Position numbers and translations under genes: made by a program. The notes beneath the pieces are model-generated. The model saw only the letters and a program-made list of their open reading frames with translations, was not told the origin of the DNA and made no database searches. This document shows, piece after piece, positions 35,527-44,109 of a DNA stretch of 64,000 nucleotides. This DNA comes from Nocardia donostiensis (GTDB lineage Bacteria; Actinomycetota; Actinomycetes; Mycobacteriales; Mycobacteriaceae), in the NCBI RefSeq assembly GCF_002081715.1, contig NZ_MUKP01000002.1, positions 1 to 64,000 of the forward strand, read 5' to 3'. Position 1 is the stretch's first letter; every line of letters begins with the position of its first letter.

Positions 35527-37005
35527 CTAAAACCCGGCGCCCCCGGCCATGGCCCGCACATCGGGCAGGTTCCCGATACGCTGCGCCACCGGGCGGCCCG
35601 GGGCATCCGTCTGCGGTGATCCCGTTGCGCGCAGCCGGGCGCGCAGTTGCTCCGGTGTTGCCCGCTTCCCGCTAGCGGCAAGTATGCCTTGATAGCAGGC
35701 GAGCGCGCCGACGACGATCGGCGACGCACTGGAGGTGCCGCTGAAGGTGTCGGAGTACCACAGGTCCTCGTCGGCGCCGCCCTGCAGATCACCGTAACCG
35801 GTGGTGGTCACTTCCCGGCCCCACCCTTGTGCGTCGATACGGGCACCGAAGTTCGAGAACTCCAGCCGAGACCGCGCCGGACCGTGGTCGCGACCGTGCG
35901 TGCCCGGTGGTGGCGCTCCTGCACCGACCACGATCGCGCCGGAATCGGCCGTGTCCCCGCGGAAGGGGTTGCGCCACGACGCCGGGAACTCCGCGGGCCG
36001 GTCGTCGTAGAGCGCGGCGTCGAGATCCTCGCCCCCGTTGCCCGCGGCCTCGACCACCACAACGCCGCGGGAGACGGCGTAGCGTATCGCCGCCCAGTCG
36101 TCCGGCCACCATTCGATCGCGATGTACCCGCGCTGATCTGGACGGCCGCTGTAGTCGAAGCGCGGTCCAGGACGGTGCAATTCGATGAGCAGGATGTCGC
36201 CGGAGTGCAGCGCGTCCGCGGCTGCGCGGATCGCAGCGGCCGAACCGGTGCCGAAGATCGACACCGCCCGGATACCGGCTTCCGGCGCGATCCCGGTGAC
36301 GCCGAACTCGTTGACGTCCGCGCTGATCTGTCCTGCCACCGCGGTGCCATGGTTACGCCAGCCCAGATCGGGCGACGGTTCTCCCCCGATCACCCCGCCC
36401 TGGTTGTCGAGCAGGTCCTCATGGCTGAACTGCCACGCGCCCTCGACGTCGATCACCCGCACACCTGCGCCGCGCCCGCCGGGTCTGCTCCACGCCCAGT
36501 GCGCGTCCACACCATCCGGCGCGGCCGCCAGATATCCCTGCCGCACCGCGAAATCCGGTGTCACCGCAGGTGGTTCGGTCAACGCGCGGGCGGCGATGTC
36601 GGCGACGGCTCCGGTCATCGACGGCGCCAACGGCGGTTCAGCCGGTGGTTTCACATATGCCGCTGCGACGGTGTCGTCGACACGCAACTGGTCGGCCAGC
36701 TCAGTTAGGCCGGTGTCGAGCCCGCGTATCGAAAAATAGTTGAGGAATTCCCCGCCCGATGGCTCGGCGGCGGTGCCTGCCAACCTGTTCCTGACCCGGT
36801 TCGCGGGTCCGAAGACCCGGCTCACCTGAGCTCCCTGCGGCAGCAGAGCGGCGAGCCGCGTGTGCGCGGAGACGCTTTCGCGCACGGTCGCGGTTTCGAT
36901 CGCGGTGTGCGCACCGTGGGTGAGGACGATCAGTTCCGCCGGGGAGCGGGTCGGTCCCGCCTGCCTATGCGGAATCGAATTGCGATGCTGGTCTCGAGAT
37001 CCCAT
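35527..37005 (-). CDS. S8-family (subtilisin-like) serine peptidase
   Basis: The protein has 492 residues. The catalytic triad is visible: Asp186 in VRVIDVEGAW, His219 in WRNHGTAVAG and Ser425 in SGTSSASPIV, with the oxyanion Asn323 in EAAGNGGED. The first 160 residues form a pro-region-like or extra domain (EFLNYFSIRGLDTGL). There is no signal peptide or transmembrane helix, so the enzyme appears cytoplasmic or exported by an unusual route, which is atypical for subtilases. It leads a three-gene operon with a maltokinase-cap-like protein and a hypothetical protein. Confidence 0.87.
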   Translation of the reverse strand: MGSRDQHRNSIPHRQAGPTRSPAELIVLTHGAHTAIETATVRESVSAHTRLAALLPQGAQVSRVFGPANRVRNRLAGTAAEPSGGEFLNYFSIRGLDTGLTELADQLRVDDTVAAAYVKPPAEPPLAPSMTGAVADIAARALTEPPAVTPDFAVRQGYLAAAPDGVDAHWAWSRPGGRGAGVRVIDVEGAWQFSHEDLLDNQGGVIGGEPSPDLGWRNHGTAVAGQISADVNEFGVTGIAPEAGIRAVSIFGTGSAAAIRAAADALHSGDILLIELHRPGPRFDYSGRPDQRGYIAIEWWPDDWAAIRYAVSRGVVVVEAAGNGGEDLDAALYDDRPAEFPASWRNPFRGDTADSGAIVVGAGAPPPGTHGRDHGPARSRLEFSNFGARIDAQGWGREVTTTGYGDLQGGADEDLWYSDTFSGTSSASPIVVGALACYQGILAASGKRATPEQLRARLRATGSPQTDAPGRPVAQRIGNLPDVRAMAGGAGF

Positions 37006-37083
37006 GGAATCCAGTCAACCGCGCCCGGCGCCGCCGCGCTGGGTGTTCCGGGATTCCTGTGTTCCGACCGTGGTTCACGGAGA

Positions 37084-37692
37084 TCAGCTGGACAGTTGAG
37101 CTGCCTCGTCTTCGGCTTCGGTTTCCTGGTCGACGTCCTCGACCAGAGGCGCCCGCACGGCGGTGAGTATCTCCATGATCCCGAAGGTGATCATGCATAA
37201 TCCGGCCAGAACGGCGAGCGCGCCGACGGATTCGAATGGGGCGATAGCCACCATCATGCCCGCGAGCAGGGTGACAAGGCCGAATGTCTCCTGACGTGCG
37301 CTGCCGGTCACCTCGTCGTCTTCCCAGACCGCGGCGATGGCGTGGGCGACGCCGCGCACCGCCCATGCCAGTCCGATCCACATGGCGGGCAGCAGCACCC
37401 AGTTCCCGCTGCGGAAGCACAGTACGGCGAGAATCGCCGATGCCACCGCGGCGCCGAACAGCAGCACCTTGGGGACTTTCCCCAGCCGGGCTCCGAACGC
37501 CACCGTTCCCAATGCCACCGCACCGGCCAGCAGATACATTCCGAACAGCAGGCCGATCAAGGGCACCGTCTTATCCGGCCACAGCACGACCGCCGCCCCC
37601 AGCAGCACCGAGCAGATACCTGCACTCAGCACCCCCTGACGCACGCCACGACTGAACACCGGCACAAGCCCCGCATCCTCGTAGGTCGGCAT
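37084..37692 (-). CDS. HdeD-like/DUF308 membrane protein
   Basis: The protein has 202 residues with six transmembrane helices in pairs (VLSAGICSVLLGAAVVLWP, LIGLLFGMYLLAGAVALG, VLLFGAAVASAILAVLCF, VLLPAMWIGLAWAVRGVAH, GLVTLLAGMMVAIAPF, LAVLAGLCMITFGIMEIL). The W-P after TM1 and the repeated G-x-Y-L-L pattern are typical of DUF308. E. coli HdeD acts in acid resistance; the role in actinobacteria is unknown. The acidic tail is cytoplasmic. Confidence 0.8.
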   Translation of the reverse strand: MPTYEDAGLVPVFSRGVRQGVLSAGICSVLLGAAVVLWPDKTVPLIGLLFGMYLLAGAVALGTVAFGARLGKVPKVLLFGAAVASAILAVLCFRSGNWVLLPAMWIGLAWAVRGVAHAIAAVWEDDEVTGSARQETFGLVTLLAGMMVAIAPFESVGALAVLAGLCMITFGIMEILTAVRAPLVEDVDQETEAEDEAAQLSS

Positions 37693-37800
37693 AGCGACAT
37701 GATATGACTGATCAACTCCGATTGCGGAATGGTTGCCAACCTCGCGTTTCGCTTGCCTATCTGCGCCGGCAACGGTCGCTACGACAGCAATTCCCCTCAG

Positions 37801-37820
37801 GATCTCGAGTGTTCGAGATC
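37801..37820. promoter_or_regulatory. Perfect 8-bp inverted repeat between hdeD-like and marR-type genes
   Basis: Arms gatctcga (37801-37808) and tcgagatc (37813-37820) with a four-base spacer lie between two divergent genes, 109 bases from the hdeD-like start. It may be an operator for an unknown regulator. Function is not shown by anything else in the sequence. Confidence 0.3.
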
Positions 37821-37844
37821 ACCGAACCCCGCTTCCTTTTTTAG

Positions 37845-37890
37845 TTGATTAGCGCAAGCAACTGAATATAAAGTTGCTTACCGCAAGCAA
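37845..37890 (+). promoter_or_regulatory. Promoter and twin MarR operators
   Basis: TTGATT at 37845-37850 and TATAAA at 37867-37872 are 16 bases apart and form a sigma-A-type promoter. Two palindromes overlap it: ttgattagcgcaagcaa (37845-37861, one mismatch) and ttgcttaccgcaagcaa (37874-37890, perfect six-base arms). The first covers the -35 box and the second the start site. This is a textbook layout for autorepression by the MarR protein encoded 40 bases downstream. Confidence 0.65.
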
Positions 37891-37929
37891 TCATTGTTCT
37901 GAGCTTCATAGCTGTCCCAGGGAGTCTGC

Positions 37930-38436
37930 ATGTCGGTGTCGTCCGATACGGCGCAGGGTTTGATCAGAGAGCTGTTCCTGATAGGCCGGGCCATCCGCGC
38001 CACCCTCGCCCACCCAGAGGAAGGCCAGCTTCTCCCCGGGGGCGTCGGCGTGCTGGTGGCACTGGAGACCAAGGGGCCATGTAGGCAGGTCGACCTCGCC
38101 GCGGGTCTGTGCATCAGCCCGTCGGCACTGAGTCGTCACGTGACCGAACTCGTGACGGACGGATATGTCAGCAGGCACCCCGACCCCAGCGACGGCCGGG
38201 CCACCGTCATCCAGGTGACCGACAACGGCCGCGACCTACTGCAGCGCATCCGAATGAGCCGAGCCAAGGGCCTGCAGGACGTCCTCGCCGAATGGTCCGA
38301 AGACGAAGCCGAACAGGCCAGGGCGGTTGTGCACAAGCTCAGGAACACGATGACCGCCCATGGCCACCGCAGCGCCGCGGCCGAGCAGAAAGCGGTTCCG
38401 GAAGAAAGTCAGGTACCCGATGTCCAGTACAGCTGA
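37930..38436 (+). CDS. MarR-family transcriptional regulator
   Basis: The protein has 168 residues. The winged helix-turn-helix is clear: CRQVDLAAGLCISPSALSRHVTELVTDGYVSR, with the wing DPSDGRATVIQVTDNGRDLL. Helices at both ends would form the dimer interface. It overlaps the downstream MFS transporter by 17 bases, so the pair is an efflux operon in which this protein probably represses both genes until a ligand is bound. Two matching palindromes lie over the promoter. The ligand is unknown. Confidence 0.88.
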   Translation: MSVSSDTAQGLIRELFLIGRAIRATLAHPEEGQLLPGGVGVLVALETKGPCRQVDLAAGLCISPSALSRHVTELVTDGYVSRHPDPSDGRATVIQVTDNGRDLLQRIRMSRAKGLQDVLAEWSEDEAEQARAVVHKLRNTMTAHGHRSAAAEQKAVPEESQVPDVQYS

Positions 38437-40069
38437 GGCGGTGACGCGGCCCGATCCCTACGCGATGACTCATCGCGAAATCCTGGAGGCGATGACCGGG
38501 CTGCTGGCAGCGCTGTTCACGGCGCTGCTGAGCACCACCATCGTCGCCACCGCCCTCCCGACGATCATCGGGGATCTCCAGGGATCACAAACCGCCTATG
38601 CCTGGGTCATCACCACGGCACTGCTGGCCAACGCCGCGTCCACTCCCATCTGGGGCAAGCTCGCCGACCTGTTCAACAAAAAGGCGCTGGTCCAATCGGC
38701 CATCGTCATCTTCGTCGTCGGCTCGGTGATCGCCGGTTTCGCCCATAACGTCCCTGTACTACTGGTAGCGCGAGTAATCCAAGGCATCGGGATGGGCGGA
38801 CTGACCGCATTGGCCGTCGCCATCATCGGATCCATCGTCGCGCCGCGCGAACGCGGCCGATACTCCGGCTATATGGGCGCCGTGATGGCGGTATCCATGT
38901 CGGGGGGACCCATCCTCGGCGGCGTGATCGTCGACAGCCCGCTGGGTTGGCGCTGGTGTTTCTTCGTCTGCGTGCCACTCGCGGTGATCGCACTGGTACT
39001 GCTGCAGCGCACATTGCGTCTGCCCACCGAACGCAAGGACAACGTATCGATCGACTGGCTCGGCGCGGTCCTCATGACCGCGGGTGTATCGGTGCTGCTG
39101 ATCTGGGTGTCGTTCGCAGGCAAAGCCGGATACTACGACTGGTTCTCCCGCGAATCCGTGCTCTACGTAGGTGCCGGCGTGCTGCTGCTGGCGGCGACGG
39201 TATGGGTGGAGGCGCGCGCCAAAGCACCCATTATTCCGCTGCCCATTGTCACCGAACGCACCACCGGGCTGGCTATCATCGCCTCCATCGCCGTCGGTAT
39301 CGGCATGTTCGGTGCGACCACCTTCCTCGGCCAGTATTTCCAGACCGCGCGCGGCTACTCGCCCACCGTTGCCGGCATCCTGACCATTCCACTCGTCGCG
39401 GGCATGCTCGTCGCCTCCGTGTCGTCCGGGCAACTCATCACCCGGTTCGGTAAATGGAAGCGTTTCGTGGTGTCGGGGTCGGTGCTGATGGTGATCGGCT
39501 TCTCGGCGCTGTCCACCCTCGATCACGCGACGAACCTGTGGCTGGTCGGCGGTTATATCGCCGTTGTCGGGCTCGGTATGGGCATGATGATGCAGAACCT
39601 GGTGCTGGCCGTGCAGAACACGGTGAGCGTGCAGAACATCGGCGCGGCATCCAGCAGCGTCGCCTTCTTCCGCACCTTCGGCGGCGCGATCGGCGTCTCG
39701 GTACTCGGCTCGGTGCTCGCCACCCGAGTGAGCGAACTATCCGCCGAAGGCTTCGCCCGCCTCGGCATCCGAACCTCCACCTCCGGCGGCAGCAACCTGG
39801 ACATCGCGGCGCTCCCGGAACCGATCGCGACCATCGTGCGCACCTCCTACGGTGATGCCACCGGTCGGATCTTCCTCATCGCCGCCGCCGCAACAGCCGT
39901 CGCGCTGATCGTCACCGTGGCACTGCCGAACCGGACGCTGCGCAACACCATCGATATCGATCCCGAACTCGACCCGATGCAGGCGAAGACCGTGCCCGCG
40001 CCATCCGGCCGGGAACCCGTCGCCTCGGCCGCGAATTCGGATTCGGCCAGCAAGGTGCACGCTCTGTAG
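38420..40069 (+). CDS. MFS multidrug efflux transporter, DHA2 (14-TM) type
   Basis: The protein has 549 residues from ATG at 38420 (MSSTAEAVTRPDPYAM). The frame is open upstream inside marR. Motif A is GKLADLFNKKALV, motif C of drug:proton antiporters is SMSGGPILGGVIVD, and the first helix ends LSTTIVATALPTIIGDL. About 14 transmembrane helices are expected. It is most like the EmrB/QacA group exporting lipophilic drugs. It follows a MarR regulator in one transcript and is closed by a strong hairpin. Confidence 0.88.
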   Translation: MSSTAEAVTRPDPYAMTHREILEAMTGLLAALFTALLSTTIVATALPTIIGDLQGSQTAYAWVITTALLANAASTPIWGKLADLFNKKALVQSAIVIFVVGSVIAGFAHNVPVLLVARVIQGIGMGGLTALAVAIIGSIVAPRERGRYSGYMGAVMAVSMSGGPILGGVIVDSPLGWRWCFFVCVPLAVIALVLLQRTLRLPTERKDNVSIDWLGAVLMTAGVSVLLIWVSFAGKAGYYDWFSRESVLYVGAGVLLLAATVWVEARAKAPIIPLPIVTERTTGLAIIASIAVGIGMFGATTFLGQYFQTARGYSPTVAGILTIPLVAGMLVASVSSGQLITRFGKWKRFVVSGSVLMVIGFSALSTLDHATNLWLVGGYIAVVGLGMGMMMQNLVLAVQNTVSVQNIGAASSSVAFFRTFGGAIGVSVLGSVLATRVSELSAEGFARLGIRTSTSGGSNLDIAALPEPIATIVRTSYGDATGRIFLIAAAATAVALIVTVALPNRTLRNTIDIDPELDPMQAKTVPAPSGREPVASAANSDSASKVHAL

Positions 40070-40080
40070 AACAGAACATC

Positions 40081-40114
40081 ATCGCGGACCCCGCTATCCA
40101 GCGGGGTCCGCGAT
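40081..40114. terminator. Hairpin terminator of the marR-MFS operon
   Basis: Perfect 15-base arms (atcgcggaccccgct at 40081-40095, agcggggtccgcgat at 40100-40114) with the loop atcc begin 12 bases after the stop. It is one of the strongest stems in the window. Confidence 0.8.
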
Positions 40115-40355
40115 ATTGCGTTCATGAGTAGATCGATAGGAGCACACTAGGCTCATGGATAGTTGGATGCGCATATCTACGTATGGGCAAATTGCTACTG
40201 GGGCACTGCTATTACGAGGACGTGCAGGTCACCTCGTGTTACAACCTCAGCGCGCTTCCACACCCACCCACGCTTGGCACTGCCCGAGCTGCCACCCGTC
40301 CGCCCTCCCCCACCCCGCCGTCATCCATGTAAAACGCGCATGTTTAGTTGATGCT

Positions 40356-41138
40356 GTGCGTGTCGAGAAAGTGGCGGTGGTGACCGGAGCCGCCGGCGGG
40401 ATCGGCGCCGCGTTGTGCCGACGCCTCACACAGGCAGGTGCTGCGGTAGTCGCGACAGATGTCGACAGTGCGGGCCTTCGGGTCCTGGCTCGCAGCCTCG
40501 ACGGTGCATCGGTGTACACCCAGCGCATCGACAGCAGCGATGGCGAATCGCTGCGGCGGCTGCTCACCGGAACGGTGGCCGATCTGGGCCGGATCGACTA
40601 CCTGTTCAACAATGCGCGAGTGAACGTTTCCGGGCCGTTCGAACAGTTGACTCCCGAACAGTGGCGCCGCCTGGTCGACGTCAACATCTGGGGTGTAGTG
40701 CAGGGGACCCGGCACGCATATCCGCTGATGCGGGCGCAGGGATTCGGCCATATCGTCAACACCGCCTCGATCGCCGGAATGGCACCGGTACCCCGATCGG
40801 CAGCCTATGCGATGACCATGCACGCGATCGTCGGGCTCAGCACGTCCTTGCGCGCCGAGGCGGCCGGAGCAGGCGTCCGGGTGAGCGTCGCCGTTCCGGG
40901 TCCGATCACCAGCCGCGCCTTCGACACCGGCCGCGCCGGCGAATACGACCGGCCGCCCCCTACGACCATCGGTGGGGTGAACCCCGACCTCGCGGCCTGC
41001 CAGATCATCCGGGGCATGCGAAAGAACAAGCAGTACATTGTTTTTCCGCGCTACAACAGGGCCCTGGTGACGGCGTACCGGTTGTTTCCGAATCTGATGG
41101 CCGGCCTGACCGCCGCGCCCGCACCCGGCCTCCGTTGA
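40356..41138 (+). CDS. Short-chain dehydrogenase-like protein with an altered catalytic motif
   Basis: The protein has 260 residues from GTG at 40356. The NAD(P) loop is TGAAGGIGAALCRRL and VDVNIWGVVQGTRHAYP marks the central helix. The catalytic segment should read Y-x-x-x-K but here is Y-A-M-T-M, with Met (ATG, 40828-40832 region) in place of Lys. The N-N-A-G motif is N-N-A-R (FNNARVNVSG). The Ser of the triad remains in NTASIAGM. Loss of the Lys would normally abolish or greatly lower dehydrogenase activity, so this may be a binding or regulatory SDR, or an eroding gene. The tail KNKQYIVFPRYNRALVTAYR resembles lipid-associated SDRs. Confidence 0.78.
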   Translation: MRVEKVAVVTGAAGGIGAALCRRLTQAGAAVVATDVDSAGLRVLARSLDGASVYTQRIDSSDGESLRRLLTGTVADLGRIDYLFNNARVNVSGPFEQLTPEQWRRLVDVNIWGVVQGTRHAYPLMRAQGFGHIVNTASIAGMAPVPRSAAYAMTMHAIVGLSTSLRAEAAGAGVRVSVAVPGPITSRAFDTGRAGEYDRPPPTTIGGVNPDLAACQIIRGMRKNKQYIVFPRYNRALVTAYRLFPNLMAGLTAAPAPGLR

Positions 41139-41149
41139 GGCCGTGCCGT

Positions 41150-41431
41150 TCAGCCGACGAGAGCATTCATGATGGAGCCCGCGCTGGTCGCAACCACACC
41201 GCCGATCATCCCGCCCACCACCATTTTCGGCGAGGCCAGCTGGCCGCCGTTCCACTTCTCCCACGCGAAGCGTCCACCGGCGACGGTGATTCCCAGCACG
41301 CCGGAAAGTAGTACGAACCAGGTGAAATAGCGCACCAGCTGCAGGATCTCCTCGGAGATCGGCGGCGGCTCGGGCGTGGGGTTACCCACGTGGGCGGCGA
41401 CCATATCGTGCAATGCGTAAATGACCATCAT
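41150..41431 (-). CDS. Small two-helix membrane protein
   Basis: The protein has 93 residues from ATG at 41431, or from the next ATG at 41428, which has GGAGAG at better spacing. After a polar, Pro-rich N-terminus (GNPTPEPPPISEEILQLV) come two hydrophobic helices, YFTWFVLLSGVLGITVAGG and MVVGGMIGGVVATSAGSI, separated by a short basic loop. The layout resembles VirB2/TrbC-like pilins and small membrane proteins of actinobacterial conjugative elements. No other transfer gene is nearby, so that reading is weak. Convergent with the SDR gene. Confidence 0.5.
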   Translation of the reverse strand: MMVIYALHDMVAAHVGNPTPEPPPISEEILQLVRYFTWFVLLSGVLGITVAGGRFAWEKWNGGQLASPKMVVGGMIGGVVATSAGSIMNALVG

Positions 41432-41626
41432 GCTCTCCAGTAGCGGACCCTCGCCTGACGACGGAGCATTTGATAGACAACAGCTATCGTTGCCGAAGTA
41501 TCCTGCCGCGCACCCCTGTCCGTCAACCCCTTCCTCCTGGTAGGACGCGGGTTCACCCGCCGGGGTGACCGCACAGCCGATCACAGCCCCGGCCCACACT
41601 TCTACGACCAGGCGTAGTATGAATGG

Positions 41627-42157
41627 GTGCCAACTCCCGGATCGACTGTCGCGCAGCTACGTGGCGCGTTCGTCGGCGGGGTATCCGCAGCGGTGAGCAT
41701 CGCCGCGCACGCCGTGGGCGGCGGCACCGTGACACCGGGCCAATCCTCGATCGCCCTCCTGCTCGCCGGTTGCACCGTGACGGGAGTACTCGCAGGCCGT
41801 GCGTCTTCCGGGTTCGGGATCATGCGGGTCATGGCGCTGCTCGCGGGCGGCCAGGCGCTCGGGCACACCGCGCTGACCCTCGCGCCGGGGCATCAGCACA
41901 GCACCGGAGGAGCAGCGGCGATGCTGGTCGCGCATTTGATCGCGATACCTGTTGGCGCCCTCCTCATCCACGCCGCCGAACGTGCGCTGGTATGCGTCGT
42001 ATCGCGGCTGCGCCGGTCCTTCCACGCGTTGCGCACGCTCGCACCGCCACCGTGTTCTCCGGTGGTCGTCCTACTCGAATCGAATCTGCCTGCGCCGCAT
42101 GAGCTGTTCCTCGGCCGCGGGCTCGGCACCCGCGGCCCGCCGCCCGTCCACGCCTGA
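41627..42157 (+). CDS. Integral membrane protein upstream of the copper chaperone gene
   Basis: The protein has 176 residues from GTG at 41627. TAGTAT at 41615-41620 lies six bases before the GTG, suggesting a leaderless message. Four transmembrane helices are expected (GAFVGGVSAAVSIAAHAVGG, IALLLAGCTVTGVLAG, IMRVMALLAGGQALGHTAL, MLVAHLIAIPVGALLIHAA). Histidines lie at helix ends (LGHTALTLAPGHQHSTGG). Genes of this type often precede PCu(A)C/DyP clusters in actinomycetes, so a link to copper handling is plausible but unproven. The C-terminal tail is Pro-rich. Confidence 0.6.
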   Translation: MPTPGSTVAQLRGAFVGGVSAAVSIAAHAVGGGTVTPGQSSIALLLAGCTVTGVLAGRASSGFGIMRVMALLAGGQALGHTALTLAPGHQHSTGGAAAMLVAHLIAIPVGALLIHAAERALVCVVSRLRRSFHALRTLAPPPCSPVVVLLESNLPAPHELFLGRGLGTRGPPPVHA

Positions 42158-42344
42158 CCCTCTCCCCCACCGCGCCCTTTCCGGTATCGCGCGGCATTGC
42201 GGCACGTTGTGGCCGCCTGCTGTGACAAGCGTGCCCGGCCGTACCCATGGTCGGTCGCGAACCGTAGTGGCGGACGCCGGTACCGGGCGTTCCCAACGGC
42301 GGAACAGGGACGCGCCAACGTCGATTCGATTCGGAGATCCACTC

Positions 42345-42911
42345 ATGTCTGTTCGTTTTCCGGCGCCCCGCACGGGCGCCGCTTTCCGCCCCCGCCTGCT
42401 GCGGGGTATCGCCGCCGTCGCCGCCGCGCCGCTGCTGCTGCTGCTGACGGTGACACTCGGCTGTTCCGTCGAGGAAACATCGGCACATACCGCGGCCGAT
42501 TCGGTGACCGTCACCGAACAGTGGGCCAAGGCCGCCGATTCCGGGATGTCGGCCGCCTTCGCGGAAGTGCGCAATTCCGGCGGCCAGCCGGTGACCCTGG
42601 TCTCGGCGAGCAGTCCGGTCTCGGCTCGTGTCGAACTGCACGAGGTGGTGACCGGCGCGGACGGCGCCACGGTGATGCGGCAGAAACACGGCGGGTTCGT
42701 GATCACAGCGGGCGAGGCATTGGAGCTGGAACCGGGGGGCGCACATCTCATGTTCATGGATCTGCACGGCCCGCTGCGTACCGGGTCGGAAGCTCCGATC
42801 ACGCTCGGTTTCGACGACGGTTCGACCATCACCTTCACCGCTGGGGTGCGTGACTTCTCCGGAAACCAGGAGAATTACGATCCCGGGCACGGAGAAGAAC
42901 ACAGTGGCTGA
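42345..42911 (+). CDS. PCu(A)C-type periplasmic copper chaperone, lipoprotein
   Basis: The protein has 188 residues from ATG at 42345. The signal peptide ends at the lipobox VTLGC (Cys40), so it is anchored outside the membrane. The cupredoxin-like core has AAFAEVRNSGGQPVTLVSAS, then the Cu(I) ligands: LHEVVTGADGATVM with His and Met, and GGAHLMFMDL with His and Met. Family members pass copper to cytochrome oxidase or other cuproproteins. It overlaps the DyP peroxidase gene by eight bases, which ties the two functions. Confidence 0.88.
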   Translation: MSVRFPAPRTGAAFRPRLLRGIAAVAAAPLLLLLTVTLGCSVEETSAHTAADSVTVTEQWAKAADSGMSAAFAEVRNSGGQPVTLVSASSPVSARVELHEVVTGADGATVMRQKHGGFVITAGEALELEPGGAHLMFMDLHGPLRTGSEAPITLGFDDGSTITFTAGVRDFSGNQENYDPGHGEEHSG

Positions 42912-44100
42912 GCGGGTCTCCCGGCTGAACCGGCGGCGCCTGCTCGGTGGTGGCGCCGCCGGCGTTGCCGGTATCGGGTTGGGCGCGGCGGCGCTGAACC
43001 AGTGGGAGCGCGGAAGCGCGGAAACCACGGGTACCGCGCTCGAACCGTTCTATGATGTGCATCAGGCCGGTATCGCGACGGCGCCGCAATCGCAGATCGC
43101 GTTCGTCGCGCTGGATCTGCGGCCGGGTACCGACCGTGCGGACATCATCGGCCTCCTGAAGATCTGGACCGATGACGCTGCACGACTGACTCAGGGCCGT
43201 GCGGCGCTGGCAGATACCGAACCGGAGTTGACACAGCGACCGGCCCGGCTGACCGTCACTGTCGGGCTGGGTCCGCGGGTGTTCGACGTGGCCGGGCTCC
43301 CGGACCGCAGGCCGGAGTGGCTGGCGCCCCTGCCCGCGTTCCCGGTCGACCGGTTGGATCCGGCGTTCTGCGACGGTGATCTGCTTTTGCAGGTCTGTGC
43401 CGAGGAGACGACGACGGTGTCGCATGCGGTCCGGGTGCTGTGCAAGAGTGTCGTTTCGCTGGTATCGGTGCGGTGGGTACAGCGCGGTTTCCGCGACGCG
43501 GCTCCCGGTGCGACACCCCGGAATCTGATGGGCCAGATCGACGGGACGGTGAACCTGACGCCGGGCACACCGGATTTCGCGCGGCTGGTCTGGGACGACG
43601 GCACCGAGCACCCGTGGCTGGCCGGTGGAACCTCGCTGGTGCTGCGGCGTATCGAGATGACCCTGGACACCTGGGACGAACTCGATCCGGACGCACGGGA
43701 GTTGACGGTCGGGCGCAGGTTGTCCGACGGTGCGCCGCTGACGGGGGGCGACGAGTTCACCGAACCCGATTTCGCCGCGGTGGACGCGCACGGTATCGCG
43801 GTGATCCCGCCCTCGTCGCATATCGCCCGGGCACATCACCGCCATGACGGGGAGCGGTTCCTGCGCCGCGCCTACAACTACGACGACGCGCCCACCGGTG
43901 GGGCCACCTCGAATTCGGGACTGTTGTTCGCGGCGTACCAGCGGGACGTGCGCACCCAGTTCCTGCCGGTGCAGCAGCGATTGGCGGAGTTCGACGCGCT
44001 GAACGTGTGGACGGTTCCGGTCGGATCGGCGGTGTTCGCCGTACCGCCCGGCGTGCGGGAGCCGGGCGGATATATCGGGCAGTCACTGTTCGAGTCGTGA
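42904..44100 (+). CDS. DyP-type heme peroxidase, Tat-exported
   Basis: The protein has 398 residues from GTG at 42904. The N-terminus has a twin-arginine signal (RLNRRRLLGGGAAGVAGIGLG). The DyP signature GxxDG is in MGQIDGTVN with the distal Asp213. The proximal heme His is about His306 in SSHIARAH, and the Arg pair follows in ERFLRRAYNYDD. The ferredoxin-like double fold and family length fit. It oxidises dyes or aromatic compounds with peroxide outside the cytoplasm. A copper chaperone gene is translationally coupled upstream. Confidence 0.9.
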   Translation: MAERVSRLNRRRLLGGGAAGVAGIGLGAAALNQWERGSAETTGTALEPFYDVHQAGIATAPQSQIAFVALDLRPGTDRADIIGLLKIWTDDAARLTQGRAALADTEPELTQRPARLTVTVGLGPRVFDVAGLPDRRPEWLAPLPAFPVDRLDPAFCDGDLLLQVCAEETTTVSHAVRVLCKSVVSLVSVRWVQRGFRDAAPGATPRNLMGQIDGTVNLTPGTPDFARLVWDDGTEHPWLAGGTSLVLRRIEMTLDTWDELDPDARELTVGRRLSDGAPLTGGDEFTEPDFAAVDAHGIAVIPPSSHIARAHHRHDGERFLRRAYNYDDAPTGGATSNSGLLFAAYQRDVRTQFLPVQQRLAEFDALNVWTVPVGSAVFAVPPGVREPGGYIGQSLFES

Positions 44101-44109
44101 CCAGGAAGG

